Positions 58,288 to 64,000 of a DNA stretch of 64,000 bases are shown in pieces; position 1 is the first letter of the stretch, and each line of letters opens with the position of its first letter. Position numbers and translations under genes: made by a program. The stretch comes from Phycomyces blakesleeanus NRRL 1555(-). Taxonomy: Eukaryota; Mucoromycota; Mucoromycetes; Mucorales; Phycomycetaceae. The stretch lies in contig NW_017265141.1 in NCBI RefSeq assembly GCF_001638985.1, positions 62,001 to 126,000 of the forward strand, read 5' to 3'. A model generated the notes under the pieces. It searched no databases. It was not told the origin of the DNA and worked only from the letters and a program-made list of their open reading frames with translations.

Positions 58288-60780
58288 ATGGCCGAACAAA
58301 TGAACCCTACCAATATTTCTGCAATGGCAGTTGATGACCAACCTTTTAATGGTCAACATGAAGAGCATGAACTATCACATTCTACCCAGCTTGACAGCAC
58401 AACTCGAATCACAAATGCCATGGAAGATCTGTCGGTTGACTATCCTGAGGACTCACAAGATAACTCTTTTGTAAGATAACCAAACATATTATTTATCGAG
58501 GTCCATTAGACTGAATACGGAATTTAGGATCCTTCTCTGGAGATTACCTCGGCCTATGATAATGATGACTGGGAGCAACAAGAACGTTCTTTGCTGGACG
58601 ATCAAGGCCAGCCAGCTTTGAGTCGATCTTCTTCACCTTTTCCTCCAAGCACGGTCAAGAGAAATACAGTCAACTTGGAAGGGGATACTACACATGCAAA
58701 GGTAATAATCAGTTTCTTTTTTTTTTTGGTTTGACAAGTCAGTGAACAGAATGACTAACGATTTATATTCAAGGGATTCTTCAACACTGGGGATATTAGT
58801 GATATTAAAGAACTCAAGGTTGAAGGTCAGCTCCCCGAATGGCTGACTGGAGAGCATTTCACAGTTGGTCCAGGCACATATGAAGTTAAATATACGCGTA
58901 AGATCGAAATTGACGGCTTCCTTCAGAGTGCGACCGGTAACTTTTCCTTTGGTCACTGGTTTGATTCGTAAGCAGTATTATCTTGTTAAAGCTGTTAATG
59001 TACATTTTGCTTATTTATGCTTGTTAATTTAATAGACTACCACTTGTCAACAGACTCGATTACAATGGGTCGCGCAATACAATCACTTATCGCAACAAAT
59101 TAACATGTCGTCGTATGATTGAGAAGCTGAGAGATCACCATGGATATGCGCCTTGTCATCCTGCTGGTCTATTCAAGACTGATAGTAACCAGACTGTTCT
59201 TGTCAAGTTTATTAAATCATCCACCAAGGCAACCAAGCCTGATGGTGAACCCTGTGGTGCACGTATTATGCACAGTATTCCTGGTATTGATGGGCGTCTC
59301 TTTTGCCAGAACATGGCAAACCATGTATGTGGATGACCATTTTTGTGTCAGGATCTTTACTAACCATATAATAGATTCAAGAACTGGATCCTTTTGATTT
59401 GAAGCCAACACGTGTTTTGACTACACAAGAAATCAATCCTGCCTTTAAGGGATACAACTCTTGCCCAAATCCACAGGTGGATGCACGCACTGGAGAATAC
59501 ATAAACTTTACAATGGATATTGGCTACAGCTCCACGAGCTATCATTTCTTTTCACTCTCTGCACAAGATCCCAAGGGACACATCATTGCATCTATTCACA
59601 ATGCACCTACTGGATACGTCAACAGTTTTGCACTGACTGAAAAGTACATTGTTCTGGTGAGTAAACTATTTTTTTCTTCGTAGATTGATGTGTATCTCAA
59701 CGGTTCCTATCTATTAGTTCGTATTTCCTCTGCTGGCAAACTCTGGTGCTGTCAAATATGCATGGAATGAAAGCATCATGGATTCCTTTACCTTTTGCCC
59801 CACCGAACCTACTTTAATTTATGTCATTTCAAGAAGTGAGAATAAGCATGTAGCCACTTACCGTACAGACCCTTGCTTTGCGTAAGTACATGCTTAATCT
59901 CAACGTATGTAATATATTTATAACACATTTGATTCTGCAGATTCCATCATGTGAATGCATTCGATGATGATAACAATAATGTATTTGTTGATATTGTCTG
60001 TTATCCCGATGATACCATTGCAAATCAGCTTACTCTGGAGAACCTCCGTAATCCAGAGACAATGAAACCTGCACAATTAGCCAAATCTGAAGTCAGGCGC
60101 TACAGACTTAACAATGTTCTTGATGCCAGTAAAGTATTTAATGCTAACAATACCATTATTCCTACAACTTCCAGTATTAGCTCACGTGTATCATCCCTGT
60201 GGGGATATATGCGTGGAGCACAATCTGTGCCTGGTGCAACAAATGACGAAGAAAGTAGAGCTTTTGCTACAGGCTCTTCTGGATGGCATTCGTGGATCCC
60301 TTTGGCTGCCTATGATAAGCGCCTTGAGCATCCTATTGAACTGCCTCAGGTGAACCCTTTGTATAAGGCACGACCCTATACATTTATTTATGGAATTGGT
60401 TTCTCGCCAAATACAGTTAATGAGAATGGAAAGATATGGGACAGCATTGTAAAAACTGTAAGTAAAGGCGGTTTTAGAACAAAAGAATTGAGCTCTAATG
60501 AATTTTTATATTGCAGAATGTTAATACCAATGCGGTTGTTGCTTCATGGCATGAAGAGTTTTGCTTTCCTAGCGAAGCTATCTTTATTCCCTCGCCAAAG
60601 GGCGGAGAAAATGCAGTAGAAGACGACGGTGTTCTTGTAAGCATTGTTATGAATGCTGCACTTGCCACTTCATTTGTACTTGTTCTGGATGCCGTTACTC
60701 TCGAAGAACTTGCCAGAGCAGACCTTGAATTCTTGGTGCCTTTGAGTTTTGCTCATGGTTCCTACAAGCTTCGAAATTAG
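58288..60780 (+). CDS. Carotenoid oxygenase (CCD/RPE65 superfamily) protein, possibly CarS/AcaA-like
   Basis: Family members cleave carotenoid double bonds with a four-His non-haem iron; in Mucorales two of them start trisporic-acid pheromone synthesis from beta-carotene. Exons 58288-58470, 58528-58701, 58774-58967, 59036-59324, 59375-59656, 59718-59881, 59941-60457 and 60517-60780 give 688 residues. Landmarks are ELKVEGQLPEWLTGEHF, YTRKIEIDGFLQSATGNFSF, FHHVNAFDDDNN (His 431-432) and AHGSYKL (His 681). The first two ligand positions read Asn: NPQVD (312), usually AHPxVD, and YVNSFALTEKYI (363), usually VHSFxLT. The acidic, disordered N-terminal 110 residues are longer than usual. It may be an active divergent clade or a non-catalytic member; substrate cannot be predicted. 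Confidence 0.85.
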
Positions 60781-61051
60781 GATTCTCCCATGTTTCTCCT
60801 TTAAAAGCTCGTTCTCTTTCTATTTTTTTTATTTTTCTATATCTTCATTCATCCCTGTCTTTTTCTGTCTATATACGCCTCTATTCACTACAAAAATTGT
60901 TCCAACCCTTTCTTCCACTTTGAATTCAATTGTGCTTTGACAGCTAACCAAGTAAAGAAAATAGCAGTCATGAGCGTGCCTTTTTGGATGAACTTGTCTG
61001 ATCTTTAATGCGTTTTACTCGTTAATATTTGAGCAACCTTTAACAAGTTTC

Positions 61052-64000
61052 ATGAACTCAAAGGCAGATCTTAAATTAGCTAGAGAAGCGATTGGTGCCA
61101 AAAAATATGGTGAAGCCATACGAGCATGTAAAAGAGTTCTCATGTGGGAGTCTGGGAACTACAACGCGTAAGTCGAGATTTATGTTGCCAGTTTCCAGCT
61201 ACCCATGCCTACATTGACATTATTCAATTCTGCAGTCTGGTCTTTCTAGGTGTTGCACATGCTAATCTGGATGAAGACGAAGATGCCGAGGAATCTTATA
61301 AACGTGCCATCGAGATTAATGATACTCAGATGCTGGCCTGGCAAGGACTTCTTAGTTTTTATGAAAAACGCGGACGCTATAAGGACGTCGTTAATACTAT
61401 CAATCACCTATTACCACGTGTGGTGAAAAGGTAAGAGAAAGACAAAAAAAAACAAATATAAGGGCGAAATTTTGGCTGTGTTCTGTCTTCAGCAACAGAA
61501 TAATAATATCCCTCTTAGTGGGGAAGGGAATCGACTGGCAGACTATTTGAATAAACTTTTGGATATTTATGGATCAAAAGAGAAAGATGAAGAAAAGGTA
61601 TAAATCGTTTGTGTATGTGTGTTTTTGTGGAATAGCTTGTAAATACCTGCTTATATATCATGATACTTTTTCCACCTTTCAAGTACATTGAGATTATGAA
61701 ATATTTCCTTCCAGGAAGCAAATACTATGATTTAGTCAAAACTGCATCCGACATTCCTCATCCTTTGGATATCTGGAAAACGCTTGTTGCAAAGACAGAG
61801 GATGAAGAAGCTAAACTGATCGAGAGCAGAATACATTCTCGCCGTTTTATGGTCAGTGCAGGCCCCCTTAGTCAAGTCACAGCAGAAGTGGAGGCGCAAG
61901 TATATGGAAATTCAAAGTTGGGAGAAATGTATGAAACAATGTTGAGCCTCAATCCGAACAATATGGAAGAGCTGCAAATCAAGTTGCTGAACTTTTGGCG
62001 CAAGAAACTAGCTGGTGTACCAGACAAGGCTGAGGTATGTATTTGCCTCTTTTTACAAGAAATATATCCTATTATTTCGATGTTTTATCTTACGTGGCTA
62101 TTATATGGAAATCTATAGCTATATGAAAAAATAGCTAAGATGGCTAAAACATTGGTTAACCTGAAAGCAAAAGATCCTCTTCCTTATGAATTGATTATTG
62201 AGATGTCTGATGTTGAAAATGCTGGTAAATGATTGAACTTTGTGGCCTATCTTTACACTTCACTATCGAAAGTTTTATTAATTTATCTTAATGTATAGAC
62301 CAATACGATGAGGACATATTGACATATTTATGCGAAAATTATCCTGAAACGGGATTGGCTAAATTGGCCCAAGGTTACTCTCTTTATAAACAACAGAAAA
62401 CTGACGAGGCATTTGATTTTTTTGGGGTAATATACTGTCGTCCTGAAACCAACAAGAACATTAACAATAAGACAAAAAGAGATTCTTACATATACTACAT
62501 TTTTTTTGGTGAGTATTTTAGGATGGCTTGGATCTGTCTCCCCGAAGCTTGTACGGTTATCAATGCCTGAGTCAAATATATTATGAATCTAAAGAATTCG
62601 ACAACGGTTTGGAATATGCCACCAGAGGACGTGAACTTGTTAATGAACTTGCAAAGGAAACTGGGAAGATTTTAAAGAAGTAAGCTTATGGGAATATATA
62701 TATGTACATGCTTGTGTGTAGAGCAATCTTGATTGACTATATCTTAGTGTATTACTTTCTATGGAACTTTTCATGGCTCATTGCTACCGTCAATTAGACG
62801 CTAAATACTATCCTGATGCTATGAAGTTATACAAGAAAATCTTAGATACATACCCTGACCAACTAAGCGCACTAGAGGTAATAAATATATTAATAAACCG
62901 GCCGTGTGCTTATTTTTTTTGTTATGATGTATATACTTAGGGCTCTGGATTGATTCTTTGCTCAGATAAGAAATATGATGAAGCACTTGTATGTTTTGAA
63001 AAGGTTTATGCGTCAGACCCCACCCGTCATATTGCACTTGCAGAAATTGGGTGGATTTACTGCGAAAAAGAAGCGTATGAAAGGGCCATAGAATATATTT
63101 CAAGTGCAATTGAAAAATCTGGGGATGTCACAGAATACTATTACCGACTTGGTCGTGTTTATTGGGCTATGGGTGGTAAATATATTATATTATAGTGTAT
63201 ATACTACGTTCTACACTTGTGATACTCAATCATATTTTTGTTTATACAATAGGAGAATATCAACAAGATCCAGGCTATGCGTTCAAGTACTTTTTACAAG
63301 CCGCAAAAATCGATCCTCAGTTTGCTGGTGGTTTCGCATACTTGGGCCATTATTATCGAATTGTTAAGCATGATCATACTCGTGCAAAGAAATGTTATCA
63401 AAAGGCTTACTTGATTAATCCTTTGGATGTTGATATTGCTTTTCAATTGAGTGAATACTACATTTCTGATAAGGAAGGGTCCAAAGCAGAGGAAATATTT
63501 AGACAAATCACAGAGCTGGTACCAAAAACTAGCTGGGCCTGGAGGCGACTGGGCTATGCAACAATGGTATGGTTTTATTATATTTTCTTCAAAGAGAGAG
63601 AAAAGTCTTACTCGGGGTTATTTAGAATGTAGATAACTACTCAGAGGCCATCACTTGTTTCCAAAAGGCTTTGCGTACGGACACAAGCGATGTGCGTTGT
63701 TGGGAAGGTCTCGCAGAAGCGTATGCTCACGAAGGCCGCTATGTTGCGGCTTTGAGAGCTTTTGAAAGAGCTACTGACCTCGATCCTCTATCAATACATG
63801 CTAATCATCAAAAGGCGCTTGTAAAGCAAAAGGTTGGCATGCTTGAAGAGGCTATCTCTGGTTTTCTCGAAACTCTTGCCTTGGCAGAAAAGAAATATCA
63901 AAGTAGTTATATGCCTAGTATTCTAGGCTTGGCAGATACTTATCTTGATCGTGCCAGAGAAGATTTCCAACAGGGATTCTTTGGGCGTACTGCTACCGAA
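61052..64000 (+). CDS. SKI3: Ski complex TPR subunit Ski3 (partial, runs off the right end)
   Basis: Ski3 is the TPR scaffold of the Ski2-Ski3-Ski8 complex that feeds mRNA to the cytoplasmic exosome. Eleven exons are visible: 61052-61167, 61236-61430, 61519-61597, 61684-62034, 62119-62224, 62299-62426, 62522-62679, 62748-62877, 62941-63175, 63253-63566 and 63626 to the edge, giving 729 codons. The start MNSKADLKLAREAIGAKKYG and the TPR units (ALVFLGVAHANLDEDEDAEE, AWQGLLSFYEKRGRYKDVVN, CWEGLAEAYAHEGRYVAALR) match the family, as does the DPQFAGGFAYLGHYYRIV segment. Full-length Ski3 has about 1300-1500 residues, so about half is missing. The junction at 63566/63626 uses TTTAG then AATGTAGAT; the other AG nearby breaks frame. 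Confidence 0.9.

Overview
The window is a eukaryotic nuclear contig from an AT-rich, intron-rich fungus. It is most likely an early-diverging mould of the Mucoromycota (Mucorales-like). The evidence is short introns (about 50-160 nt) with GTRAGT-type donors, long AT-rich spacers full of microsatellites, fungal housekeeping genes, a Mucoromycota-style carotenoid oxygenase, and relics of MULE/OTU, Tc1/IS630 and LINE elements. No prokaryotic features, CRISPR arrays, rRNA genes or convincing tRNA genes were seen. Most coding regions were rebuilt by hand from splice signals, reading phase and family knowledge; each rebuilt gene closes in frame.

Layout. 1-5.7 kb is transposon debris: a decayed MULE transposase tail (SWIM plus OTU protease), a short TIR element, a 5'-truncated LINE reverse transcriptase ending at a matching inverted repeat, and a TnpB/Fanzor-like C-terminal fragment. 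8.0-9.7 kb holds TAM41 (mitochondrial CDP-DAG synthase). 9.8-11.8 kb holds a dead DDE transposase and a relic with a PD-(D/E)XK-like motif. 12.9-13.6 kb is 6-pyruvoyl-tetrahydropterin synthase. 14.1-19.0 kb is EDE1 (endocytic scaffold), divergent from KSH1 (a 71-aa Golgi protein), which converges on a bZIP factor (19.6-20.6 kb). 22.9-25.2 kb is the mitochondrial aspartate/glutamate carrier, 27.4-28.7 kb TAF8, and 29.6-31.8 kb a Swi3/Rsc8-type SWIRM-ZZ-SANT protein. 31.8-42.9 kb is almost gene-free, with one small ORF. 42.9-44.5 kb is an L-arabinitol/sorbitol-type dehydrogenase, 44.9-46.5 kb an FHA-RING ubiquitin ligase (Dma type), 47.2-48.8 kb PRCC, divergent from the AP-1 mu subunit (49.0-51.3 kb). 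Then come a small membrane protein (51.9 kb), ATG4 (53.2-55.3 kb), MED9 (55.6-56.0 kb), an AhpD-like protein (56.4-57.3 kb), a carotenoid oxygenase family protein (58.3-60.8 kb), and SKI3, which runs off the right edge.

The genes are not a pathway cluster. Loose themes are membrane traffic (EDE1, KSH1, AP-1 mu, ATG4), mitochondria (TAM41, AGC), transcription and chromatin (bZIP, TAF8, Swi3, MED9) and RNA metabolism (PRCC, SKI3). The most notable observations are four introns with identical GCAAGT donors, a carotenoid oxygenase homologue with Asn at two of the four expected iron-ligand His positions, and the nested TIR/LINE structure at 3.1-5.3 kb.
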